A DNA stretch of 64,000 nt from Thermotomaculum hydrothermale (GTDB lineage Bacteria > Acidobacteriota > Holophagae > Thermotomaculales > Thermotomaculaceae). The stretch is taken from positions 2,180,501 to 2,244,500 of the forward strand of contig NZ_AP017470.1 of the NCBI RefSeq assembly GCF_016592575.1. Reading direction: 5' to 3'. The position numbers and the translations under genes are program-made. Shown here piece by piece: positions 16,588 to 24,958 of the stretch (the first letter of the stretch is position 1; every line of letters begins with the position of its first letter). The notes beneath the pieces are model-generated. The model had not been told where the DNA came from, did not search any database, and was given only the letters and a program-made list of their open reading frames with translations.

Positions 16588-18513
16588 CTAAAAGATTATA
16601 ATCCCTAAAAGCCTTGCTGCAAACCCTAAAATTGTTGCAAGGATTAGTGTTCCAAAAATTACATAAGTTGTCGCTTTTTTACCTGTTTCCCTGTATAGAA
16701 CGGGGATTGTTGATATACACGGTATGTAAAAAAGGGTAAATACTGCATAGACAAACATTTGTGTGTGGGTCATCACTGTCCCAAGGTTATTTGTTCCAAG
16801 TGCCTGGAAAAGCATCATTAGTGATAATTCTTTTTTGAAGATTCCGAAAATTAGTGTTGTCCCCACCTTTTCAGGTAAGCCTAATAGATAAACAGTTAAT
16901 GGCTTTAACGCAGAGTTTATTATAGTGTCAACAGAATAGTGTTCCATGTAAACCATAATAATACTTCCCACAATGAGAAGGGGAAGTACCACTGTAATAA
17001 AGTCTTTTATTCTAATCCAGGTTTTAATTAACACATTTTTTAAAACAGGCATATGGTATTCAGGGATTTCAAGAACAAGGCCTGGCACAAGTTTTTTGTC
17101 AATTCTGGTAAGGATTCTTCCTATTATTCCGATAACAAGAATGTTTACTATGTAAAGGGCTATTGCGTACCATTTCCCAATGTAAAAACCAACAAGACCG
17201 AAGATAATAACTGTTCTTGCAGAGCAGGGGATAAGTACGGATAATGCAGCGGTAATAACTCTGTCTCTTGTGTTTTCAAGGTTTCTTGCAGCCATTACGG
17301 CTGGGATAGAACAACCGTAACCTAATACAAAGGAGACAACAGCCTTGCCGTGTAACCCGATTTTATGCATTATAGAGTCTGCTAAAAATGCTATTCTTGC
17401 CATATAGCCTGTGTCTTCAAGAATTGCAAGGCCTATCAAGAATGGAACAATATAGGGGATAGCAATGCCTAAAGCACCTCCGACACCCTGCACCAATCCT
17501 ATTAAAGTTAAAGATAGCATTTTGTTTGAAATAGATGTTTCAATGTATTTACTTAACAAGTCAAACTTATCAAGGATAAGGGTTTCAAAATGGGCTCCAA
17601 CATTGAATATTATGGAGAATAGCCCGTAAATTACAGCAATAAGAATAATGTATCCCAAAAATGGATGGAGTACAAAGTTATCTATTTTGTCTCCCAATGA
17701 TATTGTTTCTCTATTTTTTGAGAAGGTTGTTACCTGTTCAAATATGCTCATTGCAAGGTTGTGCCTTTCTGCAGCTATAACAAACTTCGCTTCTTTGCCG
17801 TGATGCTTTTCCAATTTATTTTTTGCTTTTTCAATGTGGTTTTTTATATTTTTATCGTATTTTTCAATTGTCTTAACATAGTATTTATCTTCTTCAAGAA
17901 GTCTTATGGCAATTGTTCTCGCTGGAATGCTTAATTCTTTTATTGCCTCAGATGGGATTTTTTTTGCAAGAGACTGAATTACATCCTCAACATCTTTCTG
18001 GAATTTAAGGGTAATTGAATTTTCTGGTACTTTGTTTTTATTTGCAGCCCTTATTACTTCAATAACCCCTCTTCCCCTTTTTGCAGATGTTGGGATACAT
18101 GGTATGTCAAGCAATTTCTCTAATTTTTTTTCATCAACAAGTATTCCCTTTCTCTTTGCCACATCTATCATATTTAATGCAAGAACCATAGGCCTTTGAA
18201 GTTCAATCAACTCTATTGTTAATTCTAAACTTCTTGCAAGCACTGAAGAGTCTGCGATATTTATAATTGTTGCGTCTTTGTGCTTTACAAGGAATTTTTT
18301 TGCTTCTAACTCTGCCTTATCCTGCGGGATTAAGGAGTATGTACCTGGCAGGTCAACAATTTTGTAAATTCTTCCAAAAAGGTTTAATTCACCTTCCTGA
18401 TAGGTAACGGTTGCACCTGGAAAATTTCCTGTTAAAGCTTTATATCCTGAAAGTGCATTGAAAAATGTGCTTTTTCCGCTGTTAGGTTGTCCAACAAGTA
18501 TAAGGTTTTTCAT
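16588..18513 (-). CDS. feoB: ferrous iron transport protein B
   Basis: A 641-residue Fe(II) transporter of the inner membrane. The N-terminal G-protein domain has GQPNSGKST (7-15, G1), DLPGTYS (G3) and NMID (G4). A helical GDI-like spacer follows, then a membrane domain with the paired gate motifs GYGCSIPAVMAARNLEN and LIPCSARTVIIFGL, whose cysteines are conserved in FeoB. About eight hydrophobic segments are visible. The length is slightly short of E. coli FeoB because the C-terminal Cys-rich tail is absent, as in many bacteria. The ATG overlaps the upstream regulator stop by 4 nt. Confidence 0.96.
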   Translation of the reverse strand: MKNLILVGQPNSGKSTFFNALSGYKALTGNFPGATVTYQEGELNLFGRIYKIVDLPGTYSLIPQDKAELEAKKFLVKHKDATIINIADSSVLARSLELTIELIELQRPMVLALNMIDVAKRKGILVDEKKLEKLLDIPCIPTSAKRGRGVIEVIRAANKNKVPENSITLKFQKDVEDVIQSLAKKIPSEAIKELSIPARTIAIRLLEEDKYYVKTIEKYDKNIKNHIEKAKNKLEKHHGKEAKFVIAAERHNLAMSIFEQVTTFSKNRETISLGDKIDNFVLHPFLGYIILIAVIYGLFSIIFNVGAHFETLILDKFDLLSKYIETSISNKMLSLTLIGLVQGVGGALGIAIPYIVPFLIGLAILEDTGYMARIAFLADSIMHKIGLHGKAVVSFVLGYGCSIPAVMAARNLENTRDRVITAALSVLIPCSARTVIIFGLVGFYIGKWYAIALYIVNILVIGIIGRILTRIDKKLVPGLVLEIPEYHMPVLKNVLIKTWIRIKDFITVVLPLLIVGSIIMVYMEHYSVDTIINSALKPLTVYLLGLPEKVGTTLIFGIFKKELSLMMLFQALGTNNLGTVMTHTQMFVYAVFTLFYIPCISTIPVLYRETGKKATTYVIFGTLILATILGFAARLLGIIIF

Positions 18514-18938
18514 TTCTCTTCTCCTATAATTTTTTGCAATAATTTAAGGCATTCCGTGTTTTTATTGAAAAATTTAACCATTTTTTTAAACTTTCTATAT
18601 GTTTCTTCGTGTATAAAGTGTTCAAATGAACACGCATCGCGTTCCGCAATGTTTTGCTCTATTTGTAATATTGAACTTAAAAACTCAACTAAAAGGGTAT
18701 GCTTTTTATATACCTGCTTTGCGAGGTTTTTACCTTTTTCTGTAAGTTTTATATTTCCATAGCTTTCATGCTCCACAAGTTCTTTTGCTTTTAGTTGCTT
18801 AATCGCCTGGTTTACAGAAGAAACCTTATAGTTAAAGAAACTCATTAAGTCTTTAACCCTTACTTCTCCCTTTTGCTTTTTAATAATTAAGATAGCCTCA
18901 AGGTAATCTTCCAGGCTTTTTGAAAGTTTTTCTTCCAT
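18510..18938 (-). CDS. DtxR/MntR-family metal-dependent transcriptional repressor
   Basis: A 142-residue regulator. Residues 1-65 form the winged helix typical of DtxR/MntR (SLEDYLEAILIIKKQKGEVRVKDL... KVSSVNQAIKQLKAKELVEHE), followed by the dimerisation domain with metal ligands of the type CSFEHFIHEET. No C-terminal SH3 domain is present, so it is MntR/short-form. I chose the ATG at 18938 because AAAGGGGG precedes it; an ATG 27 nt upstream would put this site inside the gene. It leads the feoB-feoA operon and very likely represses it when Fe(II) is plentiful, acting at the palindrome in its own promoter. Confidence 0.9.
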   Translation of the reverse strand: MEEKLSKSLEDYLEAILIIKKQKGEVRVKDLMSFFNYKVSSVNQAIKQLKAKELVEHESYGNIKLTEKGKNLAKQVYKKHTLLVEFLSSILQIEQNIAERDACSFEHFIHEETYRKFKKMVKFFNKNTECLKLLQKIIGEEK

Positions 18939-18969
18939 TTTTGCCCCCTTTTTGTTTATAGGCATTACT

Positions 18970-18998
18970 ATATTATATAGTCTAAACTATAAAGTCAA
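18970..18998 (-). promoter_or_regulatory. feo operon promoter with palindromic operator
   Basis: On the minus strand TTGACT (18998-18993) is followed, with 17 nt spacing, by TAATAT (18975-18970). Between them lies TATAGTTTAGACTATA (18991-18976), an imperfect 16 bp palindrome occupying the whole spacer. Such a site would block RNA polymerase when bound, the usual mode of DtxR/MntR repressors. It does not match the classic IdeR or MntR box, so the regulator assignment rests on position. Confidence 0.55.
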
Positions 18999-19029
18999 GT
19001 TTTTTTATACAATAATCTGGCATTGTTTT

Positions 19030-19038
19030 TGCTATAAA
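19030..19038 (+). promoter_or_regulatory. extended -10 promoter for the FecR/DUF6600 gene
   Basis: TGCTATAAA (19030-19038) is an extended -10 element (TG-N-TATAAA). Transcription would start near 19045, about 24 nt before the ATG at 19069, with TTGGAGGA between. No good -35 is present. It diverges from the feo promoter. Confidence 0.4.
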
Positions 19039-19068
19039 ATAAGTGAAAAAAGAATTTTGGAGGATGAA

Positions 19069-21006
19069 ATGAAAAAGGCAATTTTAATTTTAATGCTTTT
19101 GACAATCCCATTAATAATGTTTGCTGATACCTCAAACAATGAGGAGAATCTTTACGGCATAGGGGTCTCGTTTGCAAGGCTTGCTGATGTTGAGGGAAGT
19201 GTAAATGTTTACAGGGACTCCTATCAATTGGAGAAAGCAGATAAAAATTTACCTTTAAACCCTCTTGATGTCGTCAAAACAGCCCCTGACAGCAGGGCGG
19301 TAATTCAATTTATAGACGGCACTCTTTTAAAGATTGGGGAAGATACAAAGGTTGAATTTCTGGAAATTGATGGAAACAAGAGTTCTTTTGCAATGATTGT
19401 AAGGCTATGGTCGGGGAAAGTTTATTACGATGTTTCTGATTCTGAAGAGTTTGGGGATAGGACTTTTAGAATAGATACAAAAGATTCCACTATTTTTATT
19501 CTTCAGCATGGTCAGTACAGGATTGATAAAAATTCTTTTGAAACAGATGTTAAGGTTGTTAGCGGTAAAGTTGAAATAGATGTAAACGATGGGGCTAAAC
19601 TTGTTCGTTCGGGAGAGGCTGCTATTGTAACAAATGATGGCAATATTCAGACATTTATATTCAATACCTTTGACAATGACGATTTTGATCTCTGGGCAGC
19701 AAATTCTTATAAAAGAAAGGTTGTTGTAAGCGAGAAGTATGTCCCGAGGGAAATAAAGCACTATGTTTATGAATTAGATTCTTACGGTACATGGGTTTAC
19801 GATGATACTGTAGAAGTTTATGTGTGGAGGCCTTATATTGTTGAGACAGATTGGGTCCCTTATTCTTACGGAAGATGGGTGTGGTCTCCTTTTGGTATGA
19901 CATGGGTTTCCTACTACCCATGGGGTTATGCTCCCTTTCACTATGGTTACTGGAATTTTTCCGTTTCCTTTGGCTGGGTCTGGGTTCCAGATGTGTGGTA
20001 CTCTCCAGGATGGGTTACATGGACTTATTGGGATTCCTATGTTGGCTGGTATCCCTGCACTTACTACAGAGGAAGGGTTGTAAGGTACCCTGTAAGGTAT
20101 AGAAGAGTGGTATATGCTCCTGTTGATAGATTTTACAGGAGAGGGGTAAGGTATAGAACTTCTCCTTTGCCTGCAAATAGAAGAATTGTTCAGGTTAGAA
20201 ACCCTATACTTCCTGATCCTGTTGCTTTAAGAAGAAACCCCAGGGATGCAGTTGTAAGGGCATTGCGTAAACCTGTAACAAGGGAAGTAATAAACAGAAG
20301 GGTTGTTGAAATAAGGAAAAGGGTAAATTCTAATATTTCACATGAGAGAGTGACAACAATAGGTGGAGTTAGAAATAGAACAGTAATCACAGAAAGAGGG
20401 AATGTAAATTCAGGGAAAAGAGTAATTTCAACTGAAAGAAATAGGGTAATAAGAAATAGAGGGTCTTCTTCTAATTCAAGAGTGATAAGAGGGAATAGCC
20501 CTGTTATTAAAAATGATAAAAGAGATAATTCAAGAACAATTAGAGCTAAACCTCAAGTTATAAGAAACGAAAGAACTATTGAGAGGAATAATTTTAATAG
20601 AAATTCAACACCAGTTTACAGGCAGAATAAGGTTATAGAGAGAAATACATCCGAAAGAAGCACCACACCGGTATACAGGCAAAACAGGACAATTCAAAAC
20701 AGAAGTACATCAGGGATTCCCACATACAGGCAGAGGACCATTGGAGAGAAAAAATATACAATTCCAAGGACAAATGACAGAACAATTATTAACAAAAACA
20801 GGAATTCTTCAATGGGTTCGAAAACTTATTCAGGTAAATCAAGGAGTTATTCAAGAAGTTCAAGAGGGTATTCTTCTAAAACTAAAAGTTATTCAAGTGG
20901 CTCTCATTCAAGGTCAATAAGGATTACCCCGAAAAGCTATTCTCCAAGGAGTTATTCTCCAAGGAGTTACTCAGGCGGTTCAAGAAGAACAATAAGAAGA
21001 AGATAA
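19069..21006 (+). CDS. exported FecR-domain protein with aromatic DUF6600-like region and basic tail
   Basis: A 645-residue exported protein. After a signal peptide (about 1-19) comes a FecR-like beta domain (about 30-165) with DGTLLKIGEDTKVEF. Residues about 225-350 are extraordinarily rich in Trp, Tyr and Pro and repeat patterns such as YGRWVWSPFGMTWVSYYPWG and HYGYWNF, as in DUF6600 proteins. The last 280 residues are a low-complexity Arg/Ser/Asn/Tyr tail with near repeats TPVYRQNKVIERN and TPVYRQNRTIQNR and ending SYSPRSYSPRSYSGG. Nearly no acidic residues occur in the tail, so it should be strongly positive and could bind nucleic acid, polysaccharide or the envelope. GGAGG precedes the ATG at 19069. 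Function unknown. Confidence 0.85.
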   Translation: MKKAILILMLLTIPLIMFADTSNNEENLYGIGVSFARLADVEGSVNVYRDSYQLEKADKNLPLNPLDVVKTAPDSRAVIQFIDGTLLKIGEDTKVEFLEIDGNKSSFAMIVRLWSGKVYYDVSDSEEFGDRTFRIDTKDSTIFILQHGQYRIDKNSFETDVKVVSGKVEIDVNDGAKLVRSGEAAIVTNDGNIQTFIFNTFDNDDFDLWAANSYKRKVVVSEKYVPREIKHYVYELDSYGTWVYDDTVEVYVWRPYIVETDWVPYSYGRWVWSPFGMTWVSYYPWGYAPFHYGYWNFSVSFGWVWVPDVWYSPGWVTWTYWDSYVGWYPCTYYRGRVVRYPVRYRRVVYAPVDRFYRRGVRYRTSPLPANRRIVQVRNPILPDPVALRRNPRDAVVRALRKPVTREVINRRVVEIRKRVNSNISHERVTTIGGVRNRTVITERGNVNSGKRVISTERNRVIRNRGSSSNSRVIRGNSPVIKNDKRDNSRTIRAKPQVIRNERTIERNNFNRNSTPVYRQNKVIERNTSERSTTPVYRQNRTIQNRSTSGIPTYRQRTIGEKKYTIPRTNDRTIINKNRNSSMGSKTYSGKSRSYSRSSRGYSSKTKSYSSGSHSRSIRITPKSYSPRSYSPRSYSGGSRRTIRRR

Positions 21007-21010
21007 AAGA

Positions 21011-21036
21011 AAAGCGGGGTTTTCCCCGCTTTTTTT
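21011..21036. terminator. bidirectional rho-independent terminator between convergent genes
   Basis: AAAGCGGGG and CCCCGCTTT form a 9 bp stem with a TTTT loop, followed by T on the plus strand and by TTTTCTTTT on the minus strand. It closes both the FecR/DUF6600 gene and the nfnAB operon, whose stop codon overlaps its T tract. Confidence 0.88.
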
Positions 21037-22456
21037 ATGCCCATTTTCCTGTTTTCAGGTATTCATCTATTGCCTGTGCCGCTTTTTTCCCCTGTCCCAT
21101 AGCGAGAATAACGGTAGCTCCGCCTGTTACAATATCTCCCCCTGCAAAAACCCCTTTTTTGCTTGTCCTACCTTCTTCGTCTATTTTAATAATTCCCCAT
21201 CTTTTCACTTCAATATCAGGCTGTGTTTCCTGAATTAATGGGTTTGGTCCCTGCCCGATTGCCATAATTACAGTATCTACAGGAAATTCAAATTCACTTC
21301 CCTCTATTGGAATAGGCCTTCTTCTTCCACTTTCGTCAGGCTCCCCACATCTTGTTCTTATGCATTTTAATGCTTTAACCCATCCATTTTCATCTCCAAT
21401 AATTTCAATAGGGTTGGTTAATAGGTTAAATTGCACGCCCTCTTCAATAGCGTGTTGTACTTCCTCTTCTCTGGCTGGGATTTCACCCTTACTTCTTCTG
21501 TAAACAATGTGGGTTTCTTTAGCACCTAATCTTAAGGCGGTTCTGGCTGCGTCCAGTGCAGTGTTACCGCATCCAACTACAGCTACTTTCTCCCCTATTT
21601 TTACCGGGGTGTCTGCTTCAGGAAACATATATGCCCTCATCAGGTTTACCCTTGTCAAAAACTCGTTTGCTGAATATACACCGTTGAGGTTTTCTCCAGG
21701 AATGCCCATAAAGTAAGGAAGCCCAGCCCCGGTGCCAATGAACACAGCATCAAAACCCTCTTCCTCAAGTAATTCATCAATTGTGTAAAGTTTTCCTATT
21801 ATTGCTGAGGTTTTTATTTCAACTCCCATTTTTTTCAGGTTTTCAACTTCAATATCAACTATTCTTTTCGGTAATCTGAACTCTGGAATACCGTAAACAA
21901 GCACTCCTCCAGGTTTGTGTAGAGCTTCAAATATTGTAACCTTGTGTCCCTTTTTTGCAAGCTCTCCAGCACAGGTTAAACCAGCAGGGCCTGAGCCAAT
22001 TATAGCAACCTTCTTCCCTGAAGGAGGGTCTATTTTAAAGTCTTCTTTTTTACCGCTTTCCATAAAGTAGTCTGCTGCAAACCTTTCCAGCCTTCCGATA
22101 GCCACAGGTTTAAACCTTTTCCCCATAATACAGAACTTTTCACACTGGCTTTCCTGAGGGCAAACCCTTCCACAAATTGCAGGGAGAAAATTGTATTTTT
22201 TTAGAGTGTAGTATGCTTCTTCAAACCTTCCCTCTCCTATATGCCTGATAAATCCGGGGATATCAATTCCTACCGGGCATCCTTCAACGCATAGAGGATT
22301 TTTACACTGAAGGCATCTGTAAGCCTCCTGTATTGCCAGTTCTGCTGTGTATCCTAATGCTACCTCTTTAAAGTTTCTTCTTCTCTCTTCCGGTTTTTGC
22401 TCAGGAATAGGGGTTCTTGGCCTCTTTGGCTGTGGTATCCACTTTTTATCAGGCAT
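21035..22456 (-). CDS. nfnB: NADH-dependent ferredoxin:NADP+ oxidoreductase large subunit (NfnB; GltD-like)
   Basis: A 473-residue flavoprotein of the glutamate synthase small subunit family. The N-terminal part has Cys-rich segments CLQCKNPLCVEGCPVGIDIP and CGRVCPQESQCEKFC for two [4Fe-4S] clusters. The FAD site is IIGSGPAGLTCAGELAKKGH, and a second Rossmann motif VVGCGNTALDAARTALRLGA binds NAD(P)H. It overlaps by 8 nt a sulfide dehydrogenase-type FAD/NAD subunit, and that pairing marks NfnAB, which couples NADH and reduced ferredoxin to NADP+ by flavin-based electron bifurcation. A glutamate synthase role is less likely because no large subunit is present. Confidence 0.88.
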   Translation of the reverse strand: MPDKKWIPQPKRPRTPIPEQKPEERRRNFKEVALGYTAELAIQEAYRCLQCKNPLCVEGCPVGIDIPGFIRHIGEGRFEEAYYTLKKYNFLPAICGRVCPQESQCEKFCIMGKRFKPVAIGRLERFAADYFMESGKKEDFKIDPPSGKKVAIIGSGPAGLTCAGELAKKGHKVTIFEALHKPGGVLVYGIPEFRLPKRIVDIEVENLKKMGVEIKTSAIIGKLYTIDELLEEEGFDAVFIGTGAGLPYFMGIPGENLNGVYSANEFLTRVNLMRAYMFPEADTPVKIGEKVAVVGCGNTALDAARTALRLGAKETHIVYRRSKGEIPAREEEVQHAIEEGVQFNLLTNPIEIIGDENGWVKALKCIRTRCGEPDESGRRRPIPIEGSEFEFPVDTVIMAIGQGPNPLIQETQPDIEVKRWGIIKIDEEGRTSKKGVFAGGDIVTGGATVILAMGQGKKAAQAIDEYLKTGKWA

Positions 22457-23309
22457 GACAACCTCCGCAGGGTTCTTTTTTCTTTAGTTCTTCAAGGAAT
22501 TTTTTTAATGCTATCTCTTCCATATCTTTATACATTGCCTGTCTTTTTAAAAGCTCATCAAAGTTTACCTGATGGCCGTCAAATTCAGGGCCATCAACGC
22601 ATACAAACTTTGTAACTCCTCCGACAGATACCCTGCATGCTCCACACATTCCTGTTCCGTCTACCATAATAGAGTTTAAACTTACCATAGTGGGGATATT
22701 GTACTTTTTGGTTAATAGGGAGACAAATTTCATCATTATCGCAGGACCTATCGCAAGAACAAGGTCTATTTTTTTGCCTGAATCTATTAAAGCCTGTAAT
22801 TCATCTGTAACAAGCCCGTGTCTTCCCTTTGTTCCGTCGTCTGTAGTCTGATAAAATTCATCACTCACACTTTCCATTTCCTTTTCAAGTATAAAAAGGT
22901 CTTTATTCCTTGCCCCTAAAATTGTAATAATGTAGTTCCCTGTTTCCTTCATTTTTTTTGTTATAGGGTAGAGAGGGGCGGTTCCAACTCCACCGCCTAT
23001 GCAAACAACATTTCCATAGTTAATGATATGGGTTGGTCTACCTAATGGGCCAACAACATCATAGATGTATTCCCCGGGTTTTCTTAACCCCATTTCAATT
23101 GTTGATTTTCCAACCTCTTGAAAAATTAGTGTAATTTCACCTTTTTCCGGGTCTTTGTCAGCAATTGTTAGTGGGATTCTTTCCCCTTTTTCGGTATTAA
23201 TTACCATTACAAATTGTCCTGCTTTGTGTTTTTTAGCAAGAAGAGGAGCTTCAAGCACCATCTTTTTTATCTTTGGCGCTATCTCTTTGATTTCCTTGAT
23301 TAGATACAT
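22449..23309 (-). CDS. nfnA: NADH-dependent ferredoxin:NADP+ oxidoreductase small subunit (NfnA)
   Basis: A 286-residue FAD/NAD-binding reductase of the dihydroorotate dehydrogenase electron-transfer/sulfide dehydrogenase type. The FAD-binding barrel has GERIPLTIADKD, the NAD domain has GGGVGTAPLYPI, and the C-terminal [2Fe-2S] motif is GTGMCGACRVSVGG...FVCVDGPEFDGH. It ends with a Cys pair EPCGGCHA. It is the first gene of the two-gene nfn operon. The enzyme balances NADH, NADPH and reduced ferredoxin in anaerobes. A strong promoter lies 20 nt upstream. Confidence 0.88.
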   Translation of the reverse strand: MYLIKEIKEIAPKIKKMVLEAPLLAKKHKAGQFVMVINTEKGERIPLTIADKDPEKGEITLIFQEVGKSTIEMGLRKPGEYIYDVVGPLGRPTHIINYGNVVCIGGGVGTAPLYPITKKMKETGNYIITILGARNKDLFILEKEMESVSDEFYQTTDDGTKGRHGLVTDELQALIDSGKKIDLVLAIGPAIMMKFVSLLTKKYNIPTMVSLNSIMVDGTGMCGACRVSVGGVTKFVCVDGPEFDGHQVNFDELLKRQAMYKDMEEIALKKFLEELKKKEPCGGCHA

Positions 23310-23326
23310 TTTCCACCTCGCATTAA

Positions 23327-23356
23327 ATTATAAATTCCCATTTTTAAAATTATCAA
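23327..23356 (-). promoter_or_regulatory. sigma-70 type promoter of nfnAB
   Basis: On the minus strand TTGATA (23356-23351) and TATAAT (23332-23327) are 18 nt apart. The start site would be near 23320, just upstream of GCGAGGTGG and the ATG at 23309. Confidence 0.6.
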
Positions 23357-23407
23357 ATTTTTACCTAAAACGGAAGGGAAAAAGAAAAATATCACATAAA
23401 AAGCTCG

Positions 23408-24661
23408 TTATTTAACCCAGTATGGGCAGGTGTTGTTTCCTTTTGATGTTAGTTTAACAACGTTACTTCCATTAATATTCATTGAGTATATCTGGTATTT
23501 CCCTGTTTTATTAGATTGAAATGCTATCCTTCTTGAGTCAGGGGAAAAAACAGGATTTTCACAAGAACCCATATCTCTGGTTAACTGGATATTCTCTCCA
23601 GTTGCAAAGACATAGAGATAAATCTGGAATTTCCCCTTTTTCATAGATGAGTATGCTATGTATTTTCCGTCTGGAGACCAGCAGGGCTGGTCATTGTAGG
23701 TGCCAACTGTTCTTATTTTTGTGATGTTTAACCCTTCAACAGTCATTGTATAAATTTGAGGAGAGCCATACCTGTCGGAGGTAAACACAATTGCCTTTCC
23801 GTTAGGTGAAAACTTGGGGGATGTATCGATAGCGGGACTTTTTGTTAGCCTTTCAATCTCTCCACTATCTATGTGAAAAAGATATATATCAGTGTTTCCG
23901 TTTTTAGATGCTGAAAAAACCATTAGCTTTCCATCCGGGGAAAAATCAGGGGTTGAGCCTATCCCTTCAGCATGATATATCCTTTTTATTTTCCCACCTA
24001 AAAAGTAGAGAAATAAATCAGGGTTATTATCTCTATATGATGTAAAGGCTATTATCTTTCTATCAGGTGATACAGCAGGGAAAAGCGTTGTTGAATTAAG
24101 TTTTGTAAGCTGTCTTATATTATCTCCATTGTAATCCATTATAAAAACTTCCCTATGTCCTGTTCTATCAGAAACAAAGGCTATTTTTGTGTTTGATATC
24201 CCCCTTGTGCCTGTGAAGGCAAAAACAATGTCGTCTGCAAATGTATGAATTAATTCTTTCTGGGAGTCTGTGCTGCCCTTGTACTGTCTTTTAAAAATCA
24301 TTTTGCAGGATTCAAGGTCGGTAACTTTTCCGTATAGCACAAGCATATTGTTTTCCATTGATATTTCAACTTCTACAAGTATCTTTGCTTCAATTGACAG
24401 GAATTTTTTGCATCTGTTTTCTTTTTCATTTGTAACAAGGTTAATGGCGTAGTCTTTAATAGGTGAAAATATTCCTGATAGTTTTAAATCTCTAATTAAA
24501 ATCTGCCTCATATCTTCTCTTTTTTCAAAATTTCCCTTAAACCTATCAACTGCAATGTTTATTAAACTATATCCCTTTGTTGACAGGTTGATTTCAAACT
24601 CCTGCTGACAAAAGGCGGGCAGGGTAAAGATAAATAAAAGCAAAAAAGCAATTTTTTTCAT
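23408..24661 (-). CDS. tolB: TolB periplasmic beta-propeller protein
   Basis: A 417-residue exported protein with signal peptide MKKIAFLLLFIFTLPAFC, an N-terminal TolB alpha/beta domain (about 20-150) and a six-bladed propeller built of PD40 repeats, seen as repeated FVSDRTGHREVFIMDYNG, FSPDGKLMVFSASKNG, WSPDGKYIAYSS and FSPDSRRIAFQSN segments. TolB interacts with Pal and TolA to keep the outer membrane in step with division. It is the last gene of the tolQ-tolR-tonB/tolA-tolB series. pal does not follow here. Confidence 0.94.
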   Translation of the reverse strand: MKKIAFLLLFIFTLPAFCQQEFEINLSTKGYSLINIAVDRFKGNFEKREDMRQILIRDLKLSGIFSPIKDYAINLVTNEKENRCKKFLSIEAKILVEVEISMENNMLVLYGKVTDLESCKMIFKRQYKGSTDSQKELIHTFADDIVFAFTGTRGISNTKIAFVSDRTGHREVFIMDYNGDNIRQLTKLNSTTLFPAVSPDRKIIAFTSYRDNNPDLFLYFLGGKIKRIYHAEGIGSTPDFSPDGKLMVFSASKNGNTDIYLFHIDSGEIERLTKSPAIDTSPKFSPNGKAIVFTSDRYGSPQIYTMTVEGLNITKIRTVGTYNDQPCWSPDGKYIAYSSMKKGKFQIYLYVFATGENIQLTRDMGSCENPVFSPDSRRIAFQSNKTGKYQIYSMNINGSNVVKLTSKGNNTCPYWVK

Positions 24662-24664
24662 ATG

Positions 24665-24958
24665 TCACTCCTCATAATTAAACCAGATATGAATTCCTAT
24701 AAAATTTTCTCTAAACCCTTCTGGTAAGGGTGGTAAAGGGTTTGATTTTAAAACAGCCTCCAAAGCAAGCCTGTCAAGCCCGGGATTTCCGCTTGATACT
24801 TCCACTTTGGCATCCCTTATCTCCCCGTTTTTCATGATCTTGAAGTAAACCTTTACCTTTCCGCTTCCTGTGTATGTTCTTATCCAGTTATTGCCTATTT
24901 TATCCCTCACTATTGCAAGGTAGTATGCGTAATCAAAGCTTGTTGTGTCTAAATCCAT
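24665..24958 (-). CDS. TonB/TolA C-terminal domain (second half of a split TonB/TolA-like protein)
   Basis: A 97-residue frame that is almost exactly one TonB C-terminal domain: FDYAYYLAIVRDKIGNNW, then VKVYFKIMKNGEIRDAKVEVSSGNPGLDRLALEAVLKSNPLPPLP. Alone it has no signal peptide or membrane anchor and so could not reach the periplasm. The anchor and linker are encoded just upstream in another frame. The two frames touch at TAATG (stop 24960-24958, start 24958-24956). The same frame stays open upstream through the A-run at 24991-24986, reading KKGFSGNASSIMDLDTTS, which looks like natural TonB linker. I think the functional product is a fusion made by a -1 shift or that the split reflects an assembly indel. 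Confidence 0.8.
   Translation of the reverse strand: MDLDTTSFDYAYYLAIVRDKIGNNWIRTYTGSGKVKVYFKIMKNGEIRDAKVEVSSGNPGLDRLALEAVLKSNPLPPLPEGFRENFIGIHIWFNYEE

Noticed and set aside
18952-19068. 39-codon extension of the FecR/DUF6600 protein
   Set aside because: It would precede the GGAGG site and signal peptide and run across the divergent feo promoter.
19405-19761. 118-codon minus-strand frame opposite the FecR domain
   Set aside because: No start signals and composition explained by the opposing gene.
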